Shown here piece after piece: positions 7,480 to 15,542 of a stretch of DNA of 63,322 nt. This DNA is from a virus. Location: the IMG/VR virus record IMGVR_UViG_3300022680_000066, positions 1-63,322 of that record; one strand, given 5' to 3'. The position numbers and the translations under genes are program-made. The notes under the pieces are model-generated. The model was not told where the DNA came from. It worked only from the letters and a program-made list of their open reading frames with translations, and searched no databases. The first letter of the stretch is position 1. The number at the start of each line of letters is the position of its first letter.

Positions 7480-8421
7480 ATGTCAAACTCAATGCGCCCC
7501 ATGCTAGCCTGCAACGACACAGTGCTAACCGAAAAGAACTACGATCGCATCGCTTATCCTGTCTTCGCTTCCACGAAGCTCGATGGCAGGCGGAACATCA
7601 TCAACCCGGCAGGCACACCACTCAGTCGGACAGGCAAACTCCTGCCCAACCTCCACACACGCAAGGTCATCCGTGAAGCCAACCTCATCGGCATGGATGG
7701 CGAGCTAATCTGCGGTAGCCCGACTGACCCGAACGCAATGCAGCATGCACATTCAGCGTTCTCATCCGTTCACGGTGAGCCCGACTTCACATTCCACATC
7801 TTCGACGACTGGCGACGAGGCAAACTCCCCTATAAAGATTATTGGCCCGAGCTAGAGGCTCAGCAAAATTGTTTGCCTTCATGGGCAACCATAGTACCAC
7901 AACTTATCATCTCCTCGCCTGAGCAGCTCAGCGACTTCGTAAAGCAAGTCACTGCCGAAGGCTACGAAGGCGTGGTCGTCCGCTCCCTCAACTCTCCATA
8001 CAAACACGGGCGCTCAACCTGGAACCAAGCATGGATGCTCAAGGCCAAGGAATACGAAACAACAGAGGGACAGATCGTTGGCCTGAAAGAAGCAATGCAT
8101 AACGCCAATGAAGCTGATCGTGACGAGCTAGGCTATGCTAAACGATCAACCCACGCATCAGGCAAAGTCCCAGCCGGGACACTTGGCTCATTCATAGTCA
8201 AGCATCCATCCTCACCTGAAGCTTTCGGCGTAGCAACCGGACACCTTAATGCTGAGGAGAAGCAGATTTTGTGGGACAATAGAAACAACCCTAAAGAAGA
8301 AGGGCTAATGTCTTCCTGCATCGGCAAGCTTATGACCTTCAAACATTTCGCCCAGTCCGGCGTAAGAAACAAACCTCGTCACGCACAGTTCGTAGCATTC
8401 CGTGACCATACTGATCTATAA
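7480..8421 (+). CDS. ATP-dependent DNA ligase
   Basis: A 313-residue ligase. Nucleotidyltransferase motif I is KLDGR with the adenylated lysine K33. Downstream are GMDGEL (motif III region), EGVVVRS (motif IV) and WMLKAK (motif V). A C-terminal OB-like domain follows. The compact size resembles T7-type phage ligases. It seals nicks in replication and repair using ATP, independent of the host NAD+ ligase. The start has GGAG 9 bases upstream. It belongs to the replication module and is followed by a DUF3310 gene. Confidence 0.92.
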   Translation: MSNSMRPMLACNDTVLTEKNYDRIAYPVFASTKLDGRRNIINPAGTPLSRTGKLLPNLHTRKVIREANLIGMDGELICGSPTDPNAMQHAHSAFSSVHGEPDFTFHIFDDWRRGKLPYKDYWPELEAQQNCLPSWATIVPQLIISSPEQLSDFVKQVTAEGYEGVVVRSLNSPYKHGRSTWNQAWMLKAKEYETTEGQIVGLKEAMHNANEADRDELGYAKRSTHASGKVPAGTLGSFIVKHPSSPEAFGVATGHLNAEEKQILWDNRNNPKEEGLMSSCIGKLMTFKHFAQSGVRNKPRHAQFVAFRDHTDL

Positions 8422-8432
8422 AGGAAACCGAC

Positions 8433-8768
8433 ATGAACCAGAAAGAACAGATTGCAAAACTCAAACGCGAGCTGGCTGCCAAAGAGCGTGAGATCAAAAA
8501 GCTCCAAGCACAGGTCACTCCTACTTCAGCCCTCGACACGCAACACGGAGGTGACCACTACAAGAAGCTCGGAATGTACCAACCCTGGATGGTGGCCCAA
8601 GCCCAGATGAATCGGATGGAGTTCCGGGGCGCGGCCAAGTTCACAGCCACAACCTATCTGGCCCGTGAGGAAGACAAGGGCGGTGATGAAGATATCTACA
8701 AAGCCTATCACACTCTCGCGATATGGATCGAGCTAGACAAACGGTATGACGAGCAAGGGAGAGGCTGA
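8433..8768 (+). CDS. DUF3310-type protein with N-terminal coiled coil
   Basis: A 111-residue protein. Residues 1-30 are a coiled coil (KEQIAKLKRELAAKEREIKKL). The rest matches the DUF3310 pattern: GGDHYKKLGMYQPWM, an FRGAAKFTATTYLAR segment in place of the usual GNAIKYVLR, then GGDEDIYKAYHTLAIW. DUF3310 proteins are widespread in phages, are sometimes labelled SaV-like nucleotide kinases, and have no firmly known role. Overlaps the next gene by one base. Confidence 0.75.
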   Translation: MNQKEQIAKLKRELAAKEREIKKLQAQVTPTSALDTQHGGDHYKKLGMYQPWMVAQAQMNRMEFRGAAKFTATTYLAREEDKGGDEDIYKAYHTLAIWIELDKRYDEQGRG

Positions 8769-9013
8769 TGCAACAAACTAAACTAGGCTCCTGGATCGAG
8801 TCATGCATGAATGTCCTTATCGGTTACGGCGTGGCGTTGCTTTCCCAAATCGCAGTCTTTCCTTGGTTCGGCATCCACGTATCGTTGGAGACTAACTTGT
8901 GGATAGGAGCCTGGTTCACTGTTATCAGTCTTATTCGCAGCTACGTTATCCGGCGCTGGTTTAATGCGCGGCTGCACAGAGCAGCTATGAAACTAGCAGG
9001 AGAGGAGGAATGA
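8768..9013 (+). CDS. Small two-helix membrane protein common in phages
   Basis: An 81-residue protein with two membrane segments (about 14-35 and 41-60) and a basic tail. The pattern LIGYGVALLSQIAVFPWFGIHV followed by NLWIGAWFTVISLIRSYVIRRWFN is a phage family I have seen as an uncharacterised membrane protein (DUF7220-like). It sits at an overlapping junction between DUF3310 and a tiny signal-peptide-like ORF. Function unknown. Confidence 0.7.
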   Translation: MQQTKLGSWIESCMNVLIGYGVALLSQIAVFPWFGIHVSLETNLWIGAWFTVISLIRSYVIRRWFNARLHRAAMKLAGEEE

Positions 9014-9108
9014 AAAGCTTTCTAATCTTAGTCCTTGCCTTCGCAACCTCGTCAACTCAGCAGGTATTGATTGGTTCTAAAGCTGCTCACTCTGTGACAG
9101 TGACTTGA
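9010..9108 (+). CDS. Tiny hydrophobic peptide (32 aa)
   Basis: A 32-codon frame beginning MKSFLILVLAFATSS, overlapping the previous stop (ATGA) with GAGGAGGA directly upstream. The N-terminus looks like a signal or membrane peptide. Its last codons overlap the consensus promoter at 9105. Likely translated because of the strong ribosome binding site; role unknown. Confidence 0.45.
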   Translation: MKSFLILVLAFATSSTQQVLIGSKAAHSVTVT

Positions 9109-9133
9109 CAACACATAAACAACACGATATAAT
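9105..9133 (+). promoter_or_regulatory. Perfect sigma-70 consensus promoter ahead of the polymerase operon
   Basis: TTGACA (9105-9110), 17-bp spacer, TATAAT (9128-9133): both hexamers are perfect. Predicted start near 9140, just before the Shine-Dalgarno of the 70-residue gene at 9152. It should fire the UDG/exonuclease-polymerase-thymidylate synthase block independently of upstream transcription. Confidence 0.85.
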
Positions 9134-9151
9134 GGTGTGGTGAGGAAACAA

Positions 9152-9364
9152 ATGACAACTACATATATGCTAGCCCTTGTACCGACAAAGGCCGAAGTAC
9201 CGAACAACTGCTTAGGCTGTGCCCTTGCGCCGCCAGCTACTGTGGTTGATTGCGAGTGTAAGTTCCGCGAGCACTGCGGCAGTGGTGTGTTCAAAGCGCG
9301 CTTCATGCCGATTGATTCTGCCTTCCTTCTCGACGAGCCGCCAAGCAATCAGGAGCTTCCATGA
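9152..9364 (+). CDS. Small cysteine-containing protein, leader gene of the polymerase operon
   Basis: A 70-residue protein with C20, C23, C34, C36 and C42, a possible metal-binding pattern (CLGC, CEC, C). ATG 9152 is preceded by GAGGA; GTG codons upstream are less well placed. It is the first gene after the consensus promoter and overlaps the UDG/exonuclease gene by four bases (ATGA). No known family. Confidence 0.55.
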   Translation: MTTTYMLALVPTKAEVPNNCLGCALAPPATVVDCECKFREHCGSGVFKARFMPIDSAFLLDEPPSNQELP

Positions 9365-10440
9365 CCTCCATTGTCTTTATCGGTGAGGCCTGGGGCGAAG
9401 CCGAGGCTCGATTTCAAACTCCCTTTGTCGGCCCGACTGGCCAGGAGCTTGCGCGCATGATGGCTCAAGCAGGTTTCGGAAACGAGCACCTCCCTTATAA
9501 CTATGTGTCCTCCGTGCGCATGATATCATACTGGGAAAGAACTGAGTTCGTTTTCCTCAACGTATTCAATGAGCGGCCAGAGAAGAACAACGTCGAGAGG
9601 TTCTATGCCAAGCCATCCGACCAAGTGCCCCTGGACAAGAAGCTGCCGCCTCGCAAGTTCGGGACATCCAACCATTATGTCAGACAAGAGCACGCTTACC
9701 ACGTTTATGATCTGCACAAGGAGCTTGAAGACCTCCAACCGAATGCGATTGTCGCTCTGGGCAACACTGCATTGTGGGCCTTGCGCCTGAATCCTGCCAT
9801 ATCGAAATTGCGGGGCAACATCATCGAATCCAAGTGGGGCAAGGTCATCCCCACCTACCACCCGGCAGCCGTCTTGCGGAACTGGTCGAACAGAACCATA
9901 AGTGTGCTCGATCTGAACAAGGCCAGACGTGAGGCCAAGTTCCCCGGCACAAAACTGCTTGACCGCTTTATCTGGACTGAACCCACAATCGAAGACCTCT
10001 ACCAATGGTGGGACGAGCATGGAAGCAAAGCTAAGGAGCTGGCTGTGGATATCGAAACCGTGCGCCGAACTCAAGTGGCTGAGATGGGATTTGCATCCAG
10101 CCCCACAATGGCACTCCATATCCCCTTCGTATATAAAGATTCGGGCCAGTATATATCCTATTGGAAGACAGCCGAGGAAGAAACCAAAGCCTGGGATTTT
10201 GTTGACATGGTGTTCCGATCAAGTGTGCCAAAGATCGGCCAGAACGTGTGCCAGTATGATGCTTATTTTATGGGCAAAGCACTAGGGATACCGCTGCTTA
10301 ATATTGCTAACGATACTATGACCTTGGCTCATTGCTGGCAACCAGAACTGGAGAAGAGCCTAGGCTTTCTTGGTTCGATATTCCTAACTGAGAGAGAGTG
10401 GAAAAGTATCCGCACTCATACTGATAAGGAGGATTTCTGA
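9361..10440 (+). CDS. UDG-like domain fused to 3'-5' exonuclease (N-terminal part of a split family-A DNA polymerase)
   Basis: A 359-residue protein. Residues 1-200 resemble family 4/SPO1-polymerase-type uracil-DNA glycosylase folds: GEAWGEAE with TPFVGPTGQEL near the N-terminus and TYHPAAVLR near 166. Residues about 220-345 are a DnaQ-type proofreading domain with exo I AVDIET and exo II QNVCQYDAYFM. The ORF stops after LTEREWKS, before any exo III motif. That motif (LYSGMD) is at the start of the polymerase ORF two genes on. So the proofreading site would need both proteins. Translation is coupled to a zinc-ribbon ORF by a TGATG overlap. UDG catalysis is uncertain. Confidence 0.82.
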   Translation: MTSIVFIGEAWGEAEARFQTPFVGPTGQELARMMAQAGFGNEHLPYNYVSSVRMISYWERTEFVFLNVFNERPEKNNVERFYAKPSDQVPLDKKLPPRKFGTSNHYVRQEHAYHVYDLHKELEDLQPNAIVALGNTALWALRLNPAISKLRGNIIESKWGKVIPTYHPAAVLRNWSNRTISVLDLNKARREAKFPGTKLLDRFIWTEPTIEDLYQWWDEHGSKAKELAVDIETVRRTQVAEMGFASSPTMALHIPFVYKDSGQYISYWKTAEEETKAWDFVDMVFRSSVPKIGQNVCQYDAYFMGKALGIPLLNIANDTMTLAHCWQPELEKSLGFLGSIFLTEREWKSIRTHTDKEDF

Positions 10441-10586
10441 TGATCATTACTTGTCCACGATGTAAAAGAGAAAACGTAAATATGCCCTCCTTTTTCAGTG
10501 AGTATTTGTGTACAAAGTGTCTTCGTACTGAATCGCTCTCTTTAAGAGAACGCCAGATACAGGCAAGAAGGAGGGCAGCTGAATGA
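10440..10586 (+). CDS. Zinc-ribbon miniprotein between the two polymerase parts
   Basis: A 48-residue protein, MIITCPRCKREN then YLCTKCLR, i.e. two CxxC pairs 20 residues apart, followed by a basic helix. It overlaps the upstream stop (TGATG) and the polymerase start (ATGA), so all three are translationally coupled. It sits exactly where the exonuclease domain is interrupted. It could be an insertion that split the polymerase or a subunit that joins the halves. Both overlaps and the intact CxxC pairs argue it is expressed. Confidence 0.65.
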   Translation: MIITCPRCKRENVNMPSFFSEYLCTKCLRTESLSLRERQIQARRRAAE

Positions 10587-13291
10587 AAGTTATCAACACA
10601 GCCAAAGCCAAGCCCGCGCTCATGTCCACCCTTGAGAGACTAGCACTCTATAGCGGCATGGACAACCTCACATTGTTCGAAATCCGTGACGGACTCATGG
10701 AGCAGATGGACGAGGGCAGGCTAAAGACTTACCACTTCGAGATGGAACTCCAAGCCGCTCTGCTTGACATGTCCTTCAATGGCATCCCTGTCGATCAGCA
10801 GGAGCGGCGCAAGATGCAAAAGGAATTCACCAAGATCCGTGAAGACCTGACTGAGTATCTCAACGAGATGCTCGATGCCATCGGCTACTTCGACTACTAC
10901 ATTCGCATGGCTGTGCATGAGTTCTCCATCGCCAGCGGAATATCCATATCCGAACTCCCTATCACCTGGGACGAGTGGAAGATGCGCTCTGTCCAGTGGC
11001 GCAGGCAGGTCAAGCAACTAACCCCAAACGAATATGATCTGAAGATTTATCACAAGGCTTTAAAAGAAGGCTACAGGTTCAACCCGAACTCACCAGCTCA
11101 AAAGCTCAAGCTGTTCTACCATTTCTTCGGCCACCCTGACAACACCACAGCAGCCGGGTATCTCTATGCCCCGCCGTGGCTCAAGACCTACGGCATTAAG
11201 GAGCACAAAGGAAAAAAATCTGACGGAACATACGGGCCCACAACCAACCGCGAGGCCCTAGAGAAGATCATCACCGCCTCCACAAAGGGCGAGAAGCACG
11301 CAGCATATTGGGCATCAGCCCTAGCCAAAGTCTGTCTCGAAATAGCCGATGTTACTAAATCTTTGGGCTTCCTCAATTGCAAGCTCGACAACGGAATCTT
11401 CCGCTCCAGTTTCGGGGCCGTGACCGAAACCGGCAGGCTCAATAGTAATAAGAACCCTATGGATCTAGGCAGTAATGGTCAAAATATCACGCCCAAACTT
11501 CGCCACATTCTGACGTGCCCACCTGGATGGAAGATCGCCGCTCCCGACTACAGCCAGATCGAGTCCCAGAACGTGGGCGCAATTTGCTTCAGCCGGTTTG
11601 ATATGGACGCATACTTGACAGCCTGCGCCTGCGGCGACCTTCACACCCTTGTATGCTCCATGGTCTGGGAGGACATGCCTTGGCCCGAGGACTTCAACAT
11701 CAAAGCCCTTCAACAACACGGTAAGTTCCCCAAGGATATTGTGAAGGCGGCTAAGAAAGTAGCAGGCGGAATCTTCTACCGACATTTCACTTTCAGAGAT
11801 GCCGTTAAACGCCTAGGCCATGGCTGCCTTACGGCAGGACACGAAGTATTAACTCCTTCTGGTTGGGCTCCTATTGAATCAAAGCCTCCAGTGATAATGC
11901 AAAAAGATGGAACATTTACTCGCGTATCTAATTGGATTGACAAAGAATATACAGGTAGTTTTGTTCAATGGGAAGGGCTATCTATTTCTACTACCATGAC
12001 AGCCAATCACCGAGTGTATTACACAACCACAGCTGATGGAGCTTTGTCCGTCAAGCCTGCAAGTCGTGTACCGCAATCAGCTCGCGTTGCACTAAACGGA
12101 TACCATCGTGGCGGCCCAATAAGCGAGCCCTATGCTAAGTTGCTAGCTGCTTATCATTGTGATGGGCACTGGCAAGGCTATCACCAAACAGAGTTCCATT
12201 TCCACAAACACAGAAAAATCGAGAGAATCAAAAAGCTTGCTGCAGAGGCAGGTATCTCAATCGCGCATCGACAAGATGCTACAAAAGTAATTTTAAACTG
12301 GGTTCCGAGACTACATGCACCAGATTGGGCTATGCTTAATTGGGATCGTAAGTCTTTGCAAGCTTACATGAGTGAACTTAAATGGTGGGACGGACACATC
12401 AGTGAAACAGCTGTATCTCTTCATTCAGCAAAACAAGATTGGTTAGAGATGTGGCAGACCTTTAACAGGCTCCTTGGTAAAGGGGGTAACCTGCAGAAGC
12501 CTCGTTTATCAGGGTACGGAACTGTCATGTATTCTCTTCAAGAGAATAATAGAAAGTATGCTAATCGTCCATCATTTAAAGTAGATAAAACCTTTGAAGC
12601 CACTGAGCAAGTGTATTGTCCAACTGTTCCGAACGCAGCGTTTTACATTCGACGTAACGGTAAAATCTCTTTGACAGGGAATAGCAACTACATGGGCAAA
12701 CCAGCACACATGGCCACACAAACTCGTATACCGAAGAAGTTGATCGAGCATTTTCAAGAAGGTTACTTTGAGGCCTTCCCCGAAATCCCTCGGTGGCACG
12801 ATTGGGTGGCCGAGCAGATCCAGACTGAGGGCGAGATCATCACACTCCTTGGCCGAGCGCGCAGGTTCTTCGGTCGGCCCAATGAGGACAAAACAATCCG
12901 CGAAGCCGTAGCATATGAGCCTCAATCAATGGGGGCGGATTACACCAACAAAGCCCTATTGGATTTACATAAGGCGTCCATGAGCGGTGAGTTACCTATC
13001 AAAATCTTTCTTCAAAAACACGATGAGATCGGTTTTCGCTTTCTTGAGAAAGACGAGGATTTTTGTGTAGCTCAGGCTCAGAAGATCATGGAACATCACG
13101 TCACCCTCACAAGCCCGAGCGGGCGAACACGAGATTGGTATGTGCCTACGGAGTTTGAAAGTGGTTGGAATCTTGGTGTTGTTGGTACGGAATACTATGC
13201 GCCCAATGGCCCGAACCCGAACGGGCTAAGCCATGTAGACAGTTCACGAGTACGAATCAAACCCAGATCTTGGGAACACTGGAAACTATAG
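10583..13291 (+). CDS. polA: Family-A DNA polymerase (palm/fingers/thumb) with intein
   Basis: A 902-residue precursor; removal of a 286-residue intein leaves 616 residues. The N-terminus carries the displaced exo III motif (LALYSGMDNLTLFEI). Polymerase motif A is APDYSQIESQNVGA and motif C is LQKHDEIGF. Motif B is FRDAVKRLGHG interrupted by the intein and resumed as SNYMGK. Aligned to E. coli Pol I, the residue at position 762 is His (R-x3-K-x3-H-x3-Y). The exonuclease core is on the protein encoded at 9361. It replicates the phage genome. Neighbours are a Zn-ribbon gene upstream and thymidylate synthase downstream. Confidence 0.92.
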   Translation: MKVINTAKAKPALMSTLERLALYSGMDNLTLFEIRDGLMEQMDEGRLKTYHFEMELQAALLDMSFNGIPVDQQERRKMQKEFTKIREDLTEYLNEMLDAIGYFDYYIRMAVHEFSIASGISISELPITWDEWKMRSVQWRRQVKQLTPNEYDLKIYHKALKEGYRFNPNSPAQKLKLFYHFFGHPDNTTAAGYLYAPPWLKTYGIKEHKGKKSDGTYGPTTNREALEKIITASTKGEKHAAYWASALAKVCLEIADVTKSLGFLNCKLDNGIFRSSFGAVTETGRLNSNKNPMDLGSNGQNITPKLRHILTCPPGWKIAAPDYSQIESQNVGAICFSRFDMDAYLTACACGDLHTLVCSMVWEDMPWPEDFNIKALQQHGKFPKDIVKAAKKVAGGIFYRHFTFRDAVKRLGHGCLTAGHEVLTPSGWAPIESKPPVIMQKDGTFTRVSNWIDKEYTGSFVQWEGLSISTTMTANHRVYYTTTADGALSVKPASRVPQSARVALNGYHRGGPISEPYAKLLAAYHCDGHWQGYHQTEFHFHKHRKIERIKKLAAEAGISIAHRQDATKVILNWVPRLHAPDWAMLNWDRKSLQAYMSELKWWDGHISETAVSLHSAKQDWLEMWQTFNRLLGKGGNLQKPRLSGYGTVMYSLQENNRKYANRPSFKVDKTFEATEQVYCPTVPNAAFYIRRNGKISLTGNSNYMGKPAHMATQTRIPKKLIEHFQEGYFEAFPEIPRWHDWVAEQIQTEGEIITLLGRARRFFGRPNEDKTIREAVAYEPQSMGADYTNKALLDLHKASMSGELPIKIFLQKHDEIGFRFLEKDEDFCVAQAQKIMEHHVTLTSPSGRTRDWYVPTEFESGWNLGVVGTEYYAPNGPNPNGLSHVDSSRVRIKPRSWEHWKL
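11825..12682 (+). mobile_element. Intein with degenerate LAGLIDADG homing endonuclease, in polymerase motif B
   Basis: Encodes residues 415-700. Block A is CLTAGHEVLTPSG starting at Cys415; block B is MTANHRVYY; two LAGLIDADG-like helices appear as AKLLAAYHCDGHW and LQAYMSELKWWDGH; block F/G is FYIRRNGKISLTGN with Asn700 followed by Ser701. The penultimate His common in inteins is replaced by Gly699. Its DNA is visibly more AT-rich than the flanking extein, as expected for a recent mobile insertion. Insertion into the active-site O-helix region guarantees strong selection for splicing. Confidence 0.88.
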
Positions 13292-13301
13292 GAGACATAA
13301 G

Positions 13302-13907
13302 ATGAACGAAACAGCACATTCAGCGTTTGAAGCTATACACCTAAAACCTAAAGAACTTTTTTATGACCCGGACAAAAAGAAATACCAAATCACAAATGAA
13401 GCTGCTTGTGTAGAAGAGGCTGCACTAACTGCGGTGCGTCTTCTATGCAGTCAGTATAATGAGGCTTGGTTTTCATTTCTTCGATATGGCGACAATCTAT
13501 ATGACTGGAAAGAAGAGGCTGAAGCAGTAGCTATTCAATGTTGGGAAGAAGCTGGAATGAAGGATCTTGATGCGGAGGCAGGAAGTAAATTATCTGCCGC
13601 GTTCGCTAGGCACCTCGCTTCTTGGGTGCAGACCGCTGCCCAGAACCAACGCAACACAGAGTTCTATCGTGACCTAATCCAGCGTTGTGGCAAGGCCATC
13701 GGCGAACGAGCTTACACTGCTGACGACGGCTCACGAGCACAAGACGTACTGGCTTTGAAAGTGCCTGAGATTATCGAAGCTGATTATGCGAAGCTTAATT
13801 CAATTGTCTGCCCTACCTGCCACTTTGTATCTATTGTTCTTAGCAAAACCTGTCAGAACGAGAATTGCCCCACAAACAAAGAGGAGAACCGAGATGCCCA
13901 AAGATAA
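13302..13907 (+). CDS. Hypothetical protein with C-terminal zinc ribbon
   Basis: A 201-residue mostly helical protein. Residues about 169-188 contain CPTC and CQNENC, a likely zinc knuckle. The start has AGGAG 8 bases upstream. It follows the polymerase directly and overlaps the next gene by 14 bases. No recognised family; a DNA- or polymerase-associated role is only suggested by position. Confidence 0.55.
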   Translation: MNETAHSAFEAIHLKPKELFYDPDKKKYQITNEAACVEEAALTAVRLLCSQYNEAWFSFLRYGDNLYDWKEEAEAVAIQCWEEAGMKDLDAEAGSKLSAAFARHLASWVQTAAQNQRNTEFYRDLIQRCGKAIGERAYTADDGSRAQDVLALKVPEIIEADYAKLNSIVCPTCHFVSIVLSKTCQNENCPTNKEENRDAQR

Positions 13908-14214
13908 AAACATTTACACTGATCCCAAGAACGAAGACCTACGCATCCGTGCTGCCAAAGGCATGGCTGGACAACTGGAAGAGCCACCAACAGTCAAGGC
14001 CCTGCGTGAACGCATCTACACGCAGGCCCAGGAGATCGACAGCCTGCGCACCCTATGTGCCGTCCTATACACAGGCCCAGCACTGGACACCGACGAAGGA
14101 GAGTTACAAGACAAGCGTGAGCATCCGTTCATCAACTTTCGTACTGACTCGCCCGAGACCATACGACAGAAGATCATTGAGCGCGCAGACAAACACAACC
14201 AATCAAGCAACTAA
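13894..14214 (+). CDS. Hypothetical protein
   Basis: A 106-residue polar protein starting MPKDKNIYTDPKN. GAGGAG ahead of ATG 13894 decides the start, which lies inside the end of the previous gene. A helical middle section (VKALRERIYTQAQEIDSLRTL) may form a short coiled coil. The family is unknown; it is followed by thymidylate synthase. Confidence 0.55.
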   Translation: MPKDKNIYTDPKNEDLRIRAAKGMAGQLEEPPTVKALRERIYTQAQEIDSLRTLCAVLYTGPALDTDEGELQDKREHPFINFRTDSPETIRQKIIERADKHNQSSN

Positions 14215-14224
14215 GGAGACAACC

Positions 14225-15076
14225 ATGCAACAATATCTAGACCTACTCCAGCGTGTCATCGACGAGGGCGTTCGCAAACCTAACCGCACTGGCATTGACA
14301 CAATTGGCATTCAGGGAGCAATGATGCAATTCGACCTTGCCGATGGCTTCCCAGCTGTGACCACAAAGAAACTCAAAACCAAAGCTTGTTTCATGGAGAT
14401 GCTCGGCTTCCTTCGCGGGTATGATAACGCGGCTCAGTTCCGAGAGCTTGGTTGCAATGTGTGGAATGCCAATGCTAATGAGAACCAACAGTGGCTAAAC
14501 AACTCTGCCCGTAAAGGCGAGGACGATCTGGGCGAGATCTATGGTGTTCAAGCCCGTCGATGGAGAGCCGACCCATTCGCACTAACCCCCATCATTGATC
14601 AACTCCGTAATGTCTACAACGATCTTCGTCAAGGCATCGACAACCGGCGTGAGATTGTGACCCACTGGAACCCAGGCAAAACATCTCACATAGCCTTACC
14701 TCCCTGCCACCTCCTCTACCAATTCGGCATCCAAGGTGATCGCCTGAACATGTGCATGTACCAACGCAGCTGCGACATGCCTCTAGGCGTCCCATTCAAC
14801 ATGGCGGGCTATGCTTGGTTGCTCTCCGTCATGGCCCAGATCACCGGACACAAACCAGGAGTCTTTACTCACTTCTTGTGGGACGTACATATCTATGTCA
14901 ATCAGCTTGAAGGTGTTTACGAGCAGCTCAGTCGCACACCGCATGAGCTGCCCCAGTTGTTGATCAACCCAGCAATCACAGATCTTGAATATTTGGAGGA
15001 GCACGCAACCGCTTCAGACTTTGTCTTGAAAAATTACAACCACGAACCAGCAATCCACTTTCCATTCGCAGTATAA
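14225..15076 (+). CDS. thyA: Thymidylate synthase (ThyA type)
   Basis: A 283-residue enzyme that methylates dUMP to dTMP with methylene-tetrahydrofolate. The catalytic cysteine is C161 in ALPPCH, the phosphate-binding arginine lies in QRSCD, and the pyrimidine-selecting Asn is N192 in GVPFN, which indicates dUMP rather than dCMP. HIYVNQ replaces the usual HxYxNH, a mild variant. AAGGAG precedes ATG 14225; the longer frame upstream is not coding-like. Together with two MazG-like proteins it points to phage control of the dNTP pool. Confidence 0.93.
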   Translation: MQQYLDLLQRVIDEGVRKPNRTGIDTIGIQGAMMQFDLADGFPAVTTKKLKTKACFMEMLGFLRGYDNAAQFRELGCNVWNANANENQQWLNNSARKGEDDLGEIYGVQARRWRADPFALTPIIDQLRNVYNDLRQGIDNRREIVTHWNPGKTSHIALPPCHLLYQFGIQGDRLNMCMYQRSCDMPLGVPFNMAGYAWLLSVMAQITGHKPGVFTHFLWDVHIYVNQLEGVYEQLSRTPHELPQLLINPAITDLEYLEEHATASDFVLKNYNHEPAIHFPFAV

Positions 15077-15088
15077 GGAGCACCAAGC

Positions 15089-15472
15089 ATGACAAATGAA
15101 ACCGAGAACCCAATCGAATACCAAACTATGGTCGGCCGCCTCGCCAAAGACGGAGAACTAATTCTTGAAGAAATGACCCCACTCCGCTGTCATCTAGACC
15201 ACATGGCTATGGGCATCGCAGGTGAAGCAGGAGAAGTTCTTGACCTCATCAAGAAAACAACTAAGTACAACAAGCCACTCGATCGTGAGAAACTTATCGA
15301 GGAGCTGGGTGATCTCGAATTCTATCTCGAAGGCTTGCGCCAAGGTGTCGGTCTTACCCGTGAAGAGGTCCTCGAAGCCAACATGGAGAAACTCCTCACG
15401 GGCAAGAACGCCCGCTACAAGGAGGGCGAGTTTTCTAACGAGGCTGCCATCGAACGGAGGGATAAAAAGTAA
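15089..15472 (+). CDS. MazG-like nucleotide pyrophosphohydrolase
   Basis: A 127-residue protein with the MazG signature GEAGEVLDLIKK (E-x-x-E) and EELGDLEFYLEGL (E-x-x-D). These all-alpha enzymes hydrolyse NTPs or dNTPs to monophosphates. AAGGAG precedes the ATG. It is the second such protein in the genome (the other is at 927) and is better conserved. Adjacent thyA fits nucleotide-pool control. Confidence 0.8.
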   Translation: MTNETENPIEYQTMVGRLAKDGELILEEMTPLRCHLDHMAMGIAGEAGEVLDLIKKTTKYNKPLDREKLIEELGDLEFYLEGLRQGVGLTREEVLEANMEKLLTGKNARYKEGEFSNEAAIERRDKK

Positions 15473-15486
15473 CACAGCTTTACGAG

Positions 15487-15524
15487 CAATACATTTGGCC
15501 TTGTGCCAATCGTACATACAATAC
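15487..15524. repeat. Degenerate member of the dispersed hairpin family
   Basis: In the gap after the MazG gene: CAATACATTTGGC, CTTGT, GCCAATC, GTACATACAATAC. TTGGC/GCCAA form a short stem, and the left arm resembles CAATACGTTTGGC at 54698. Weaker than the other members, so placed here with reserve. Confidence 0.4.
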
Positions 15525-15542
15525 CTACAAGTGGAATAGTTA

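Noticed and set aside
13865-14224. 120-codon N-terminal extension of thymidylate synthase
   Set aside because: The extension overlaps another gene in a different frame; AAGGAG before ATG 14225 and family length support the shorter protein.
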